Source: Lachnospiraceae bacterium XBD2001 (GTDB taxonomy: Bacteria; Bacillota; Clostridia; Lachnospirales; Lachnospiraceae). Taken from it: a stretch of 64,000 bases of DNA. Shown here piece after piece: positions 43,915 through 52,966 of this stretch (its first letter is position 1; every line of letters begins with the position of its first letter). The notes beneath the pieces are model-generated. The model saw only the letters and a program-made list of their open reading frames with translations. It was not told the origin of the DNA and searched no databases. Location of the stretch: contig FPAN01000003.1 in NCBI GenBank assembly GCA_900116395.1, positions 186,001 to 250,000 on the forward strand, read 5' to 3'. Made by a program: the position numbers and the translations under genes.

Positions 43915-44757
43915 ATGAAAAAAGATTTCTCGCAAGTAAAACGTGTCGTTATTAAAATCGGATCCAATTCTCTGACCCATCCAAACACCGGCCGCTTAGA
44001 TTATATCAAGATTGAGCGGTTGGCTATGGAGCTGTCGGATTTGCGGAATCGCGGATTGGACGTATGTCTGGTTTCCTCCGGTGCAATTGCGGTAGGACGT
44101 CAGATGTTAGGATTCCATCAGCGTCCGGATTCCATGCCCCAGAAGCAGGCTTTGGCATCGGTGGGACAGGCCAGACTGATGGGAATTTACCAGAAGTATT
44201 TTACCCAGTATACCCAGAATGCGGGACAGGTATTGATGACCAAGAATACCATATTGGATAATGTTTCCCGCAAGAATGCCCAGAACACCTTCGAAGAATT
44301 GTTCTCCATGGGCGTCATCCCTGTTGTAAATGCCAATGATACCGTATCTACTTATGAGATTCAGTTTGGCGACAACGATACGTTGTCTGCCATTGTTTGT
44401 TCCCTGGTTCATGCGGATTTGTTGATTCTTTTATCGGATATTGACGGTTTGTATACCGACAATCCGAGAACCAATCCGGATGCTGCCTTTGTTCCTTATG
44501 TGGAGCGCTTGGATGAGAAAACCATGTCCATGGGATCTTCCGATACCGGTAGTGATATCGGCACCGGAGGAATGGAAACGAAGCTTCGTGCGGCAGCGAT
44601 CGCCACGGCTTCCGGAGCAGATATGATTATTGCCAACGGTAAGGATGTCTCCATCATTCATCGCATCTTCGAGAATGATTATAAGGGAACCTTATTTGCA
44701 GCCAACTACGATGAGGATTTCTATATCGTAGACATGATAGAGGATAGCATTGGATAA
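43915..44757 (+). CDS. proB: Glutamate 5-kinase, short form without PUA domain
   Basis: First enzyme of proline biosynthesis (glutamate to gamma-glutamyl phosphate). 280 residues containing the whole amino-acid kinase domain: VVIKIGSNSLTHP, VNANDTVSTYEIQFGDND, SDIDGLYTDNPRTNP and GTGGMETKLRAA. The C-terminal PUA domain of the roughly 367-residue E. coli enzyme is absent, so feedback or assembly may differ. The expected partner proA does not follow; the next gene is 5-FTHF cyclo-ligase, overlapping by 8 nt. Confidence 0.95.
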   Translation: MKKDFSQVKRVVIKIGSNSLTHPNTGRLDYIKIERLAMELSDLRNRGLDVCLVSSGAIAVGRQMLGFHQRPDSMPQKQALASVGQARLMGIYQKYFTQYTQNAGQVLMTKNTILDNVSRKNAQNTFEELFSMGVIPVVNANDTVSTYEIQFGDNDTLSAIVCSLVHADLLILLSDIDGLYTDNPRTNPDAAFVPYVERLDEKTMSMGSSDTGSDIGTGGMETKLRAAAIATASGADMIIANGKDVSIIHRIFENDYKGTLFAANYDEDFYIVDMIEDSIG

Positions 44758-45307
44758 TCAAACACTACGACAGAATGTCCGCCAATGGCGGGAACAGTTA
44801 TCGAAGGACGTTGTGGTACATAAGTCCCTTACCATCATGTCCCATATCCAGGATTACTTCTTTGTGAATCACCATTTTGAAGGGTTTTTGTGCTATTATC
44901 CCACAAGAGGTGAGGTGGACTTACGCCCCTTATACGAACAGTTGCTGCGACGGGATGCGGCCTTGTATTTCCCGGTGACCGGGAAGGATGGCCTGGAGTT
45001 TTATCGCGTGGAGTCTCTATCGGACTTTTCCGAAGGACGATTTGGGATTATGGAGCCTCGCTCCATGCAGGCATTGGATGATTTCACAGGGGTATTATCT
45101 TTTACGCCCGGTCTATGTTTTTCCAAGAGTGGAGAGCGTTTGGGATTCGGTGGCGGGTATTATGACCGCTTCTATGAGGCACATCCCAACATTACCAAGG
45201 TGGGAGTTTGCTATGATGAGCAGCTCTCTGACGAGATTACGGTAATGGACTGGGATATTGCCATGGATTATGTGGCCTGCGAATCCGGGGTTTTTACAAA
45301 TTTATAG
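44750..45307 (+). CDS. 5-formyltetrahydrofolate cyclo-ligase
   Basis: Converts 5-formyl-THF to 5,10-methenyl-THF with ATP. 185 residues from a TTG start inside the proB stop region. The motif RLGFGGGYYDRFYEAH near residue 130 and GEVDLRPLYEQLL are family signatures. Translation is probably coupled to proB. miaB starts 17 nt downstream. Confidence 0.93.
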   Translation: MDNQTLRQNVRQWREQLSKDVVVHKSLTIMSHIQDYFFVNHHFEGFLCYYPTRGEVDLRPLYEQLLRRDAALYFPVTGKDGLEFYRVESLSDFSEGRFGIMEPRSMQALDDFTGVLSFTPGLCFSKSGERLGFGGGYYDRFYEAHPNITKVGVCYDEQLSDEITVMDWDIAMDYVACESGVFTNL

Positions 45308-45324
45308 TTTGGAGTTTTATATTT

Positions 45325-46767
45325 ATGGAATTTATGAATTTGGATGAGATTGACTTAAGCTTATCTGCACCTACAGAGGAGCCGATGCGTCAGTATTATT
45401 ATATGGCCCTTGCCAAGAAGAAGGTGGCAGAGTTGTCACGCCAGGTTGGACATACTTTAACGGCCTGTGTGACCACCTTCGGTTGTCAGATGAATGCCAG
45501 AGATTCCGAGAAGTTGCAGGGAATTTTGAAGCAGGTTGGCTATGAATTGGTCGATCACGAAGAAGCGGATTTTGTTATTTATAACACCTGTACCGTACGT
45601 GAAAATGCCAACAACAAGGTATATGGCCGTCTTGGTTATCTCCATAGTCAAAAAGATAAGAATCCTCATATGATGATTGCCCTTTGCGGTTGTATGATGC
45701 AGGAACCGGAAGTGGTAGAGAAGCTTCAGGAAAGCTATCGTTTCGTGGACTTGATTTTTGGTACGCACAACCTCTATAAGTTCGCGGAGCTGTTGTGCGA
45801 TTCCTTAGATTCCGACCGTATGGTGATCGATATTTGGAAAGATACGGATTTGATTGTTGAAAATCTTCCGGTAGAGCGTAAGTATGCCTTCAAGTCCGGC
45901 GTTAATATTATGTTTGGCTGTAACAATTTCTGCAGCTATTGTATCGTTCCTTACGTACGAGGTAGAGAGCGAAGCCGTAAGCCTCAGGAAATTCTCCGTG
46001 AGATTGAGCGTTTGGTTGCAGATGGCGTGAAGGAAGTGATGCTTCTTGGACAGAATGTGAATTCCTACGGCAAGAACTTAGATCCACAGGTTTCTTTTGC
46101 GGAACTGTTGCAGGAGGTGGACAAGATTCCGGGATTGGAGCGTATCCGTTTTATGACCTCTCATCCGAAGGATTTGTCGGATGAGCTCATTGCGGTGATG
46201 GCTTCCAGTAAGAAAATCTGCCATCATATGCATCTGCCGCTGCAGACCGGCAGCAATCGTCTCTTACAGGAGATGAACCGTCATTATACCAGAGAACACT
46301 ACTTGGAATTGGTTGAGAAGTTACGTCGTGCCATTCCGGATATTGCAATTACAACAGATATCATCGTAGGCTATCCGGGAGAGACGGAAGAAGACTTCTT
46401 AGATACCATGGATGTGGTAGAAAAGGTTGGCTACGACAGCGCCTTTACCTTCATCTATTCCAAGCGTACCGGAACACCTGCTGCCAAGAAGGAAGACCAG
46501 ATTCCGGAAGACGTGGTGAAGGATCGTTTCGACCGCTTGTTGGAAGTGGTACGAAGAGACGGCCAGAAACGTGCAGAAAGCTATACCGGTTCTGTACAGC
46601 GCGTTTTGATTGAACAGATGAATGAGCAGGATGAAGCTTTGGTAACCGGTCGTATGGACAACAATTCCGTGGTTCATTTGCCGGGAGACGCATCCATGAT
46701 CGGAACCTTCGTTGATGTGAAGCTTGTGGAATGCAAAGGATTTTATTATATTGGCCAGCGGGTTTAA
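45325..46767 (+). CDS. miaB: tRNA-2-methylthio-N6-dimethylallyladenosine synthase MiaB
   Basis: Radical-SAM methylthiotransferase acting on i6A37 made by MiaA (6117). 480 residues. The N-terminal domain holds the auxiliary cluster cysteines in FGCQMNARDSEK, NTCTVRENANN and ALCGCMMQEPE. The radical-SAM motif is FGCNNFCSYCIVPYVRGRE (CxxxCxxC), and a C-terminal TRAM domain follows. An extra N-terminal stretch of about 45 residues precedes the first Cys motif, as in other Firmicutes. Confidence 0.97.
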   Translation: MEFMNLDEIDLSLSAPTEEPMRQYYYMALAKKKVAELSRQVGHTLTACVTTFGCQMNARDSEKLQGILKQVGYELVDHEEADFVIYNTCTVRENANNKVYGRLGYLHSQKDKNPHMMIALCGCMMQEPEVVEKLQESYRFVDLIFGTHNLYKFAELLCDSLDSDRMVIDIWKDTDLIVENLPVERKYAFKSGVNIMFGCNNFCSYCIVPYVRGRERSRKPQEILREIERLVADGVKEVMLLGQNVNSYGKNLDPQVSFAELLQEVDKIPGLERIRFMTSHPKDLSDELIAVMASSKKICHHMHLPLQTGSNRLLQEMNRHYTREHYLELVEKLRRAIPDIAITTDIIVGYPGETEEDFLDTMDVVEKVGYDSAFTFIYSKRTGTPAAKKEDQIPEDVVKDRFDRLLEVVRRDGQKRAESYTGSVQRVLIEQMNEQDEALVTGRMDNNSVVHLPGDASMIGTFVDVKLVECKGFYYIGQRV

Positions 46768-46795
46768 GTCTGCTGCCATCAGATAAGGGGAGAAT

Positions 46796-47299
46796 ATGAA
46801 GCACAAAGTTGTTTCTATGGGAGTGTTCGTTGCGCTGGCCATGGTTCTATCTTATGCAGAATCCCTGTTGCCTTATTTTTTCTCTGTTCCGGGAATGAAG
46901 TTGGGACTTGCCAATGTATTGGTTGTGGTCGCTTTGTATTTCTGGGGTCCGAAGGAAGCGCTTCTGATTAACCTGGCGCGCATCCTTCTGATGGGATTGA
47001 TTCTAGGGAACGGGATACATCTTGCATATAGTATTACCGGCGGACTTTTCGCTTTTCTTGCAATGTACCTCTTCAAAAAAATCGAAGGAATTCATTTGCT
47101 TTTGGTCAGTGCTGCCGGTGGAATTTTCCATAATGTGGGGCAGATGTTGATCGGAAGTATTTTGGCTTCCAACTGGGCATTGCTGTTTAATGCACCGTTT
47201 TTATTGGCCGGCGGTATCTTAAGTGGAAGCATTGTTGGCATCATCAGTTATTTTATACTGAAGCGATTGCAGGCGCCTGCTTCTGTTTTGAAGGAGTAG
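46796..47299 (+). CDS. Gx transporter / heptaprenyl-diphosphate synthase component I-like membrane protein
   Basis: Small membrane protein (167 residues, about five helices) of the family labelled Gx transporter or heptaprenyl diphosphate synthase subunit I. These resemble ECF-type substrate-binding membrane components. Key text is PYFFSVPGMKLGLANVLVVV and GLILGNGIHLAYSITGGL. No ATPase or EcfT partner is adjacent, so the substrate cannot be named. Shine-Dalgarno AAGGGGAG. ruvA begins 3 nt after the stop. Confidence 0.85.
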   Translation: MKHKVVSMGVFVALAMVLSYAESLLPYFFSVPGMKLGLANVLVVVALYFWGPKEALLINLARILLMGLILGNGIHLAYSITGGLFAFLAMYLFKKIEGIHLLLVSAAGGIFHNVGQMLIGSILASNWALLFNAPFLLAGGILSGSIVGIISYFILKRLQAPASVLKE

Positions 47300-47302
47300 A
47301 TT

Positions 47303-47902
47303 ATGTACGCATACATAGAAGGAACCATCGCGTTCCTTGAGGAAGACAGAGTGGTCTTAGATGCCGGTGGCATCGGATATGAGATCATGGTGGGACAACG
47401 GGATTTGGTTGCAATGGATGCCGTTGGGTCCCGTGCCCGTTTGTATACCTATTTTCAAGTAAGCGAGAATGGAATTGGGTTGTACGGATTTTTGCAATAC
47501 GAAGACAAGAAGTTCTTCGAGAAGTTGATTTCCGTCAACGGTGTAGGTCCGAAGGCCGGACTTGCCATCCTTGGCACCTTGTCCGTTAGTGATTTGAAGT
47601 TTGCCATTCTCGGAGAAGACGAGAAGGCAATTACCAAGGCACCGGGGGTTGGACCGAAGTTGGCGAAGCGTATTATCCTGGATTTGAAGGATAAGGTGGA
47701 TTTGGCAGAAGCCTATGAAGACCGTATGAGCGGTGGAAATAACGACCATATCACCTCTGTTAAGAATGACGTCATGATGGCGTTGACGGCGCTTGGATAT
47801 TCCTCTTCCGATGCCTTGAAGGCATTGTCTTCGGTAGAGATTACGGAAGATATAACGGAAGAAGAACTTCTCAAAGCAACCTTACGGAAGATGAATGTAT
47901 AA
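47303..47902 (+). CDS. ruvA: Holliday junction branch-migration protein RuvA
   Basis: Junction-binding subunit of RuvAB. 199 residues. The N-terminal OB-fold starts MYAYIEGTIAFLEED. The helix-hairpin-helix region has ISVNGVGPKAGLAILGTLS and APGVGPKLAKRIILDLKDK, and a C-terminal RuvB-binding helical domain (ALTALGYSSSDALKAL) follows. ruvB lies 12 nt downstream. No ruvC is expected in Firmicutes. Confidence 0.97.
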   Translation: MYAYIEGTIAFLEEDRVVLDAGGIGYEIMVGQRDLVAMDAVGSRARLYTYFQVSENGIGLYGFLQYEDKKFFEKLISVNGVGPKAGLAILGTLSVSDLKFAILGEDEKAITKAPGVGPKLAKRIILDLKDKVDLAEAYEDRMSGGNNDHITSVKNDVMMALTALGYSSSDALKALSSVEITEDITEEELLKATLRKMNV

Positions 47903-47914
47903 AGGACGATCATA

Positions 47915-48922
47915 ATGGAGCGAAGAATTATCACCGGTGGCAAGCTTACGGAAGATGCCAAGAACGATAATGTGTTACGACCGCAGACCCTGGACGATTA
48001 TGTGGGACAGGAAGCAGTCAAAGAGAATTTGAAAATCTACATACAGGCAGCAAAGCAACGTGGTGAGTCTTTGGATCACACTTTGTTTTTCGGACCTCCC
48101 GGACTAGGTAAAACCACCTTAGCCGGAATCATTGCCAATGAGATGCAGGTCCATGTCAAAATCACCTCCGGCCCGGCCATTGCCAAGACCGGGGAAATGG
48201 CAGCGATTCTGACGGGATTATCCGATGGGGATATTCTCTTTATCGATGAGATTCATCGATTGAACCGTCAGGTGGAAGAGATGTTGTATCCAGCAATGGA
48301 AGACTTTGCCGTAGATGTTGTCATTGGGAATGCCGGTCCGCAGGCCAAATCCATTCGGTTGGATTTACCACATTTTACATTGATTGGTGCTACCACGAGA
48401 GCCGGTTTGTTATCGGCACCGTTACGGGACCGTTTTGGTGTCATCAGTCATTTGGAATTCTATAAGCCCGAGGAACTGCAGGAGATTATTATCAAATCCG
48501 CCGGTAAGCTTGGTGTAACCATTGACGAGGATGGTGCCTTCGAATTGGCCCGTCGTTCCAGAGGAACGCCACGTCTTGCCAATCGTTTGTTAAAGCGTGT
48601 CCGTGATTTTGCGGAAGTCAACTACAACGGTCATATCACCAAGGAAGTAGCTGCAATCAGTCTGGATCGATTGGATGTGGATTCCATGGGACTGGATAAT
48701 AACGACCGGAAGATGCTTCTTATGATTATGGATAGTTTCGGTGGCGGTCCGGTCGGCTTAGATACCTTGGCTGCTTCTTTGGGGGAAGATGCAGGTACCA
48801 TCGAGGATGTCTATGAACCGTATTTGGTACAGAATGGATTCATCCATCGGACACCGAAGGGACGTGTAGTAACGGATCTTGCTTACGAGCACTTTCATCG
48901 CCCGATTCCTTCGGAAAAATAG
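47915..48922 (+). CDS. ruvB: Holliday junction branch-migration ATPase RuvB
   Basis: AAA+ motor of RuvAB. 335 residues. Walker [15 protein letters not shown] (about 60-73), Walker [17 protein letters not shown], sensor 1 [20 protein letters not shown], and a C-terminal winged helix ([20 protein letters not shown]). Shine-Dalgarno AAGGACG. Its end is followed by the zapA promoter rather than a clear terminator. Confidence 0.98.
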   Translation: MERRIITGGKLTEDAKNDNVLRPQTLDDYVGQEAVKENLKIYIQAAKQRGESLDHTLFFGPPGLGKTTLAGIIANEMQVHVKITSGPAIAKTGEMAAILTGLSDGDILFIDEIHRLNRQVEEMLYPAMEDFAVDVVIGNAGPQAKSIRLDLPHFTLIGATTRAGLLSAPLRDRFGVISHLEFYKPEELQEIIIKSAGKLGVTIDEDGAFELARRSRGTPRLANRLLKRVRDFAEVNYNGHITKEVAAISLDRLDVDSMGLDNNDRKMLLMIMDSFGGGPVGLDTLAASLGEDAGTIEDVYEPYLVQNGFIHRTPKGRVVTDLAYEHFHRPIPSEK

Positions 48923-48933
48923 AGCAAATTCTA

Positions 48934-48962
48934 TTGTGTTTATACTTTTTTGTAGATATAAT
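48934..48962 (+). promoter_or_regulatory. Predicted promoter of zapA
   Basis: TTGTGT (48934-48939), 17-nt spacer, TATAAT (48957-48962), 38 nt before the ATG. Confidence 0.7.
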
Positions 48963-49000
48963 AATATCATGTTTGAAATTTCGCCTGGGAGGGAGTATAC

Positions 49001-49444
49001 ATGTCAGCCAAGAAGAGTGCTGAGGTATTAATCGGAGGTAAGGTTTATACCTTAAGCGGTTACGAAGAAGAAGAATACTTGCAGAAGGTTGCTGCTTATA
49101 TTAACAACAAAATCTCTGAGTTTGATTCCATGGAAGAGTTCCGTATTTTTCCTGCAGATATGAAGGCTACCTTGGTGGAGCTGAATATCGCGGATGACTA
49201 CTTCAAGGCGAAGGCATTGGTAGATAAGTACGAGAGTGACCTGGAGCTTCGGGATAAGGAGCTTTATGATTTGAAGCATGATTTGATTTCTGACCAGGTT
49301 CGTGTGGAGGCTTTGGAAGAACAGGTACGCAACCTTGAGAACGAGAAGAAGGATTTGTTACTTGCGAAAGCGAAGCTAGAGGCGTCCTTGGAAGAAACAT
49401 TGCTTGGTTCTTTAAAGGGAAGCGATGAAGCATCCGGTTTTTAA
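49001..49444 (+). CDS. zapA: Cell division protein ZapA
   Basis: FtsZ-ring stabilising protein. 147 residues: the N-terminal ZapA domain (EVLIGGKVYTLSGYEEEEYL, then VAAYINNKISEF) and a long C-terminal coiled coil (about 70-135, heptads rich in Leu/Glu/Lys) that extends beyond the roughly 100-residue proteobacterial protein. Shine-Dalgarno GGGAGGGAG. It has its own promoter and is followed by a terminator. Confidence 0.92.
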   Translation: MSAKKSAEVLIGGKVYTLSGYEEEEYLQKVAAYINNKISEFDSMEEFRIFPADMKATLVELNIADDYFKAKALVDKYESDLELRDKELYDLKHDLISDQVRVEALEEQVRNLENEKKDLLLAKAKLEASLEETLLGSLKGSDEASGF

Positions 49445-49456
49445 TAGGTTATGTGA

Positions 49457-49482
49457 GGGACAGCTTGCTCTGTCCCTTTTTT
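49457..49482 (+). terminator. zapA terminator
   Basis: GGGACAG (49457-49463) / CTGTCCC (49470-49476), loop CTTGCT, followed by TTTTTT. Confidence 0.9.
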
Positions 49483-49499
49483 CATGTTGAGGTTATTGT

Positions 49500-51641
49500 A
49501 TGAGTAAACTTGGATTGGAAGTATTGGCACCGGCGGGAGACCCGGAGATTTTTACCAGGGTCATTGATGCAGGTGCGGATGCGGTGTATTTTGGAGGTTC
49601 GGCCTTTGGAGCCAGAGCCTATGCAACGAATTTTACCTTAGAGAGCGCCGAAGCGTCCATCCGTTATGCCCATGCCAGAGGGAAGAAGGCGTATTTGACG
49701 GTGAATACCCTCCTTAAGAATCTGGAAATGGAAAAGGAGTTGTATCCGTATCTAAAGTCCTATTATGAGATGGGATTAGACGCGGTGATTGTGCAGGATT
49801 ATGGCGTGTTTACCATGGTGCGGGATTGTTTCCCGGATTTGGCGCTGCATTGCAGTACCCAGATGAGCCTTTGCACACCCTACGGAGCATCTTTTTTGCA
49901 GGAGCAGGGCGCACATCGTGTGGTGACTGCCCGTGAGATTTCTCTGGAAGAGATTCGCGAGATTTATGATGCAACCGGTATGGAAATTGAGACCTTCGTA
50001 CATGGTGCCCTTTGCGTGTGCTATTCCGGCCAATGCTTAATGAGTAGTATGATTGGCGGACGAAGCGGCAACCGTGGTCGTTGTGCCCAGCCTTGTCGTT
50101 TGCATTATGAGGTATTGTCCGAAAGCGGTAAGAAAATGAAATTACCGGGAGCATACCCCATCAGTCCGAAGGATTTGTGCGGTGTTGCGGATCTTCCTGC
50201 ATTGTCGGACGCCGGTGTGTATTCCTTGAAGATTGAAGGCCGCATGAAGCAGGGCGATTACGCAGAGGGTGTAGTCTTTGTCTATCGAAAGTATGTGGAC
50301 CGCTTTTTATCCGATCCGAAGGCACCTTACCGGGTAGAGGATTCTGATATGGAGATTCTGCTTGGACTTGGTAACCGGAATGGATTTACCAATTCCTATT
50401 ACTACAAGCGCAATGAAACAGATTTGATTTCCTTTACGGATTCCGCCCATCGGAACCAGAAAATGACGGATTCCCAGCGGAAAGAGAAGTGCCGCCTGGA
50501 TATTCGCGGAAGTTTTCGCGCTGCATTGGGCGAGCCTATGGAGCTTACGGTATCTACCTTGGATGGTGCCCATACCTGCATTGCAACCGGTGCTGTGGTG
50601 GAAGCGGCCAAGAATCAAGGCGCAACGGAAGCGTCCATTCAAAAGCAATTGAATAAAACCGGAAATACTCCGTATGTCTTCCGGGAACTTAGGATTTCCT
50701 GTGAGGATGGTGTATTTCTTTCCAACGCTCTTTTGAATGAGTTGCGACGGGATGCCTTAGAACAGTTAGAAGCGCAGATGGTACAGGTACCACACAAAGA
50801 GGCGTTGCCATTACCGGAAGTAGCGCATACTTCTGTGCAAACACCATTACTTCCCGGAACTTTTGTTACGGTACGAAGCGAAGAACAGTTATCCGTTGTG
50901 TTGGAAAAGGCATATATTACCTATGTAGGCTTGGATACTTCCTTGACCCTTGCTTCAAAAAGTAGCTATGTAGATCTTGTGGAGCGAATCCATGCATTCG
51001 GTAAAAAGGCCGTCTTTCTGATGCCGGCCATCTTCCGTAAGAATACCTATCCAAGGGTCAATGGTGTCATGGACGATGCTGTATTTGACTATTATATGGC
51101 GACTACCATGGATAGTCTTGGCTTCTTAAAAGAACGATTGTCGGAGACTGCAATTCTTGCGGATGCCAGGTTGTATACCTATTCCGACCGTACACAAGAT
51201 GCGTTCGGGGCAAGCGGAATTGCTGCCAATACCATTCCCTATGAGTTGAACCGGGGCGAGCTGCAGCATCGACAGAATGAGAACAGTTTCTTTACGGTTT
51301 ACGGTTATACGCCACTGATGTATATGGCCAACTGTACCCATAAGAACTGTCAGGGTTGCGACCATGTTCCCGGTCGAATGATTCTTCGGGATCGTTACGG
51401 GAACCCGTTTACCATGGTAAATTCCTGTGAGATTTGCACTAACATTTTATATAATTATCTGCCCACCAATTTGATTGGAGAGGCGGATGCAAGTGCGTTG
51501 CGCGCTTTGGGAGATCGTTTGGATTTTACCCTGGAAAGCGCCAAAGACGTGGAAGTGATACTGAAACAGTATGAGACGAAGTCCCGGGATAACGCCACAC
51601 AGGCGTATACCAAGGGACATTATGGTAGAGGAGTGGAATAA
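49500..51641 (+). CDS. U32 family peptidase-like protein
   Basis: Member of the U32 (collagenase-like) family; characterised bacterial relatives act in tRNA or rRNA hydroxylation rather than proteolysis. 713 residues. EVLAPAGDPEIFTRVIDAGAD is the N-terminal signature. The Cys-rich motif is FVHGALCVCYSGQCLMSS followed by GNRGRCAQPCR, the presumed metal or cluster ligands. YSLKIEGRMK follows. The C-terminal about 300 residues form a DUF3656-like extension with a further Cys set (CTHKNCQGCDHVPG). Stop and the next ATG share a base. Confidence 0.93.
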   Translation: MSKLGLEVLAPAGDPEIFTRVIDAGADAVYFGGSAFGARAYATNFTLESAEASIRYAHARGKKAYLTVNTLLKNLEMEKELYPYLKSYYEMGLDAVIVQDYGVFTMVRDCFPDLALHCSTQMSLCTPYGASFLQEQGAHRVVTAREISLEEIREIYDATGMEIETFVHGALCVCYSGQCLMSSMIGGRSGNRGRCAQPCRLHYEVLSESGKKMKLPGAYPISPKDLCGVADLPALSDAGVYSLKIEGRMKQGDYAEGVVFVYRKYVDRFLSDPKAPYRVEDSDMEILLGLGNRNGFTNSYYYKRNETDLISFTDSAHRNQKMTDSQRKEKCRLDIRGSFRAALGEPMELTVSTLDGAHTCIATGAVVEAAKNQGATEASIQKQLNKTGNTPYVFRELRISCEDGVFLSNALLNELRRDALEQLEAQMVQVPHKEALPLPEVAHTSVQTPLLPGTFVTVRSEEQLSVVLEKAYITYVGLDTSLTLASKSSYVDLVERIHAFGKKAVFLMPAIFRKNTYPRVNGVMDDAVFDYYMATTMDSLGFLKERLSETAILADARLYTYSDRTQDAFGASGIAANTIPYELNRGELQHRQNENSFFTVYGYTPLMYMANCTHKNCQGCDHVPGRMILRDRYGNPFTMVNSCEICTNILYNYLPTNLIGEADASALRALGDRLDFTLESAKDVEVILKQYETKSRDNATQAYTKGHYGRGVE

Positions 51642-52966
51642 TGATTCACTACGTGGTTTCGATTTCCAGATTTACAATTTTATTATTATTCGCATTCTAT
51701 ACATTGGATTGCTTTTTGGCGTTGCGCATGAATATTGCGCCTTGGAAGCAGACCTATTACTTTGTGAAGCAAACCATTGAGATGTTTTTGATCTTAATCA
51801 ATGTTACTTACGTGTTGTATTTACAGACCGAAGATCGACAGGTCATCTTTATTGCGGCCATTGAGACGGTATTCTTTTTGCTAATTTTTATGATTTACGG
51901 AACGATCTACGAGAATGCCTCCAAGTCCTTACTAAATAACATGTGTATGTTAATGATGCTTGGTTTTTTGCTGTTGACCAGATTGGATATTTCTGCGGCC
52001 TTCAGGCAGCTGATCATTGCGATTTTTGCCTTCGCAATTACCTGTTTCATTCCGTATGTGATTGAACATGTGAAGGTGGTTCGTAATTTTTCCTATGCCT
52101 ATGCAGCTTTGGGATTGCTTGGATTGTTCCTGGTGTTGGCATTTGGTAGCGTATCCTATGGAGCGAAACTGTCCTTGCGTTTCGGTCCGTTGTCTTTACA
52201 ACCATCAGAGTTCGTGAAGCTGTTATTTGTAATTTTCGTTGCGGCCATGTATACCAAGTCCAAATCCTTGAAGCAGATTATCATTACCACCGGTATTGCG
52301 ATGCTTCATGTGTTGCTTCTGGTGGCTTCCAAAGACTTGGGTAGCGCCATGATTTTTACCTTCACCTACTTAATTCTGATTTATGTTTGCACCAAGCGTT
52401 TGTATTGGCTGTTTTTAGGCCTTGGCACAACCGCTGTCGGTGCAATGCTGGCATACCGGATGTTTACCCATGTACAAGTGCGTGTGACGGCATGGCAGGA
52501 CCCATTATCGGTTGTGGATGATGCCGGATATCAGATTTGCCAGAGCTTGTTTGCTATCGGTACCGGTGGTTGGTATGGAAGCGGAATCGGTAACGGTATG
52601 CCAGGTACCATCCCGGTAGTTACCAAGGATTTCATTTTCTCCGCTATGTGCGAAGAGTACGGCGTGCTATTTGGACTGTGCTTCATTTTTGTATGCATCA
52701 GCTGCTTCCTTATGATTTTTAACATCGCACTGGAGCTGGATGATACCTTCTATCGTTATGTTGCCATAGGATTGGGTACCGTGTACGGCTTCCAGGTCTT
52801 CGTTAATATCGGCGGAGTTACCAAATTCATTCCTTCCACCGGTGTGACGTTGCCCTTTGTCAGTTACGGAGGAAGCTCCCTGCTTAGTACCATGGCGATG
52901 TTTTCCATTGTGCAGGGATTATATGTTGTAAAACAACGACAGGAGGCGCATCACAATGAACGATAA
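51641..52966 (+). CDS. SEDS family protein (FtsW/RodA/SpoVE type), second copy
   Basis: Lipid II polymerase paralogous to RodA at 15088. 441 residues with about eleven to twelve membrane segments; the N-terminal about 90 residues add extra helices relative to RodA. Signatures: LSLRFGPLSLQPSEFVKLLF and STGVTLPFVSYGGSSLLSTM. The TAATG overlap with the U32 gene and an 11-nt overlap with the following transpeptidase gene indicate an operon and a cognate SEDS-bPBP pair. Whether it serves division, elongation or sporulation cannot be decided from sequence. Confidence 0.93.
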   Translation: MIHYVVSISRFTILLLFAFYTLDCFLALRMNIAPWKQTYYFVKQTIEMFLILINVTYVLYLQTEDRQVIFIAAIETVFFLLIFMIYGTIYENASKSLLNNMCMLMMLGFLLLTRLDISAAFRQLIIAIFAFAITCFIPYVIEHVKVVRNFSYAYAALGLLGLFLVLAFGSVSYGAKLSLRFGPLSLQPSEFVKLLFVIFVAAMYTKSKSLKQIIITTGIAMLHVLLLVASKDLGSAMIFTFTYLILIYVCTKRLYWLFLGLGTTAVGAMLAYRMFTHVQVRVTAWQDPLSVVDDAGYQICQSLFAIGTGGWYGSGIGNGMPGTIPVVTKDFIFSAMCEEYGVLFGLCFIFVCISCFLMIFNIALELDDTFYRYVAIGLGTVYGFQVFVNIGGVTKFIPSTGVTLPFVSYGGSSLLSTMAMFSIVQGLYVVKQRQEAHHNER

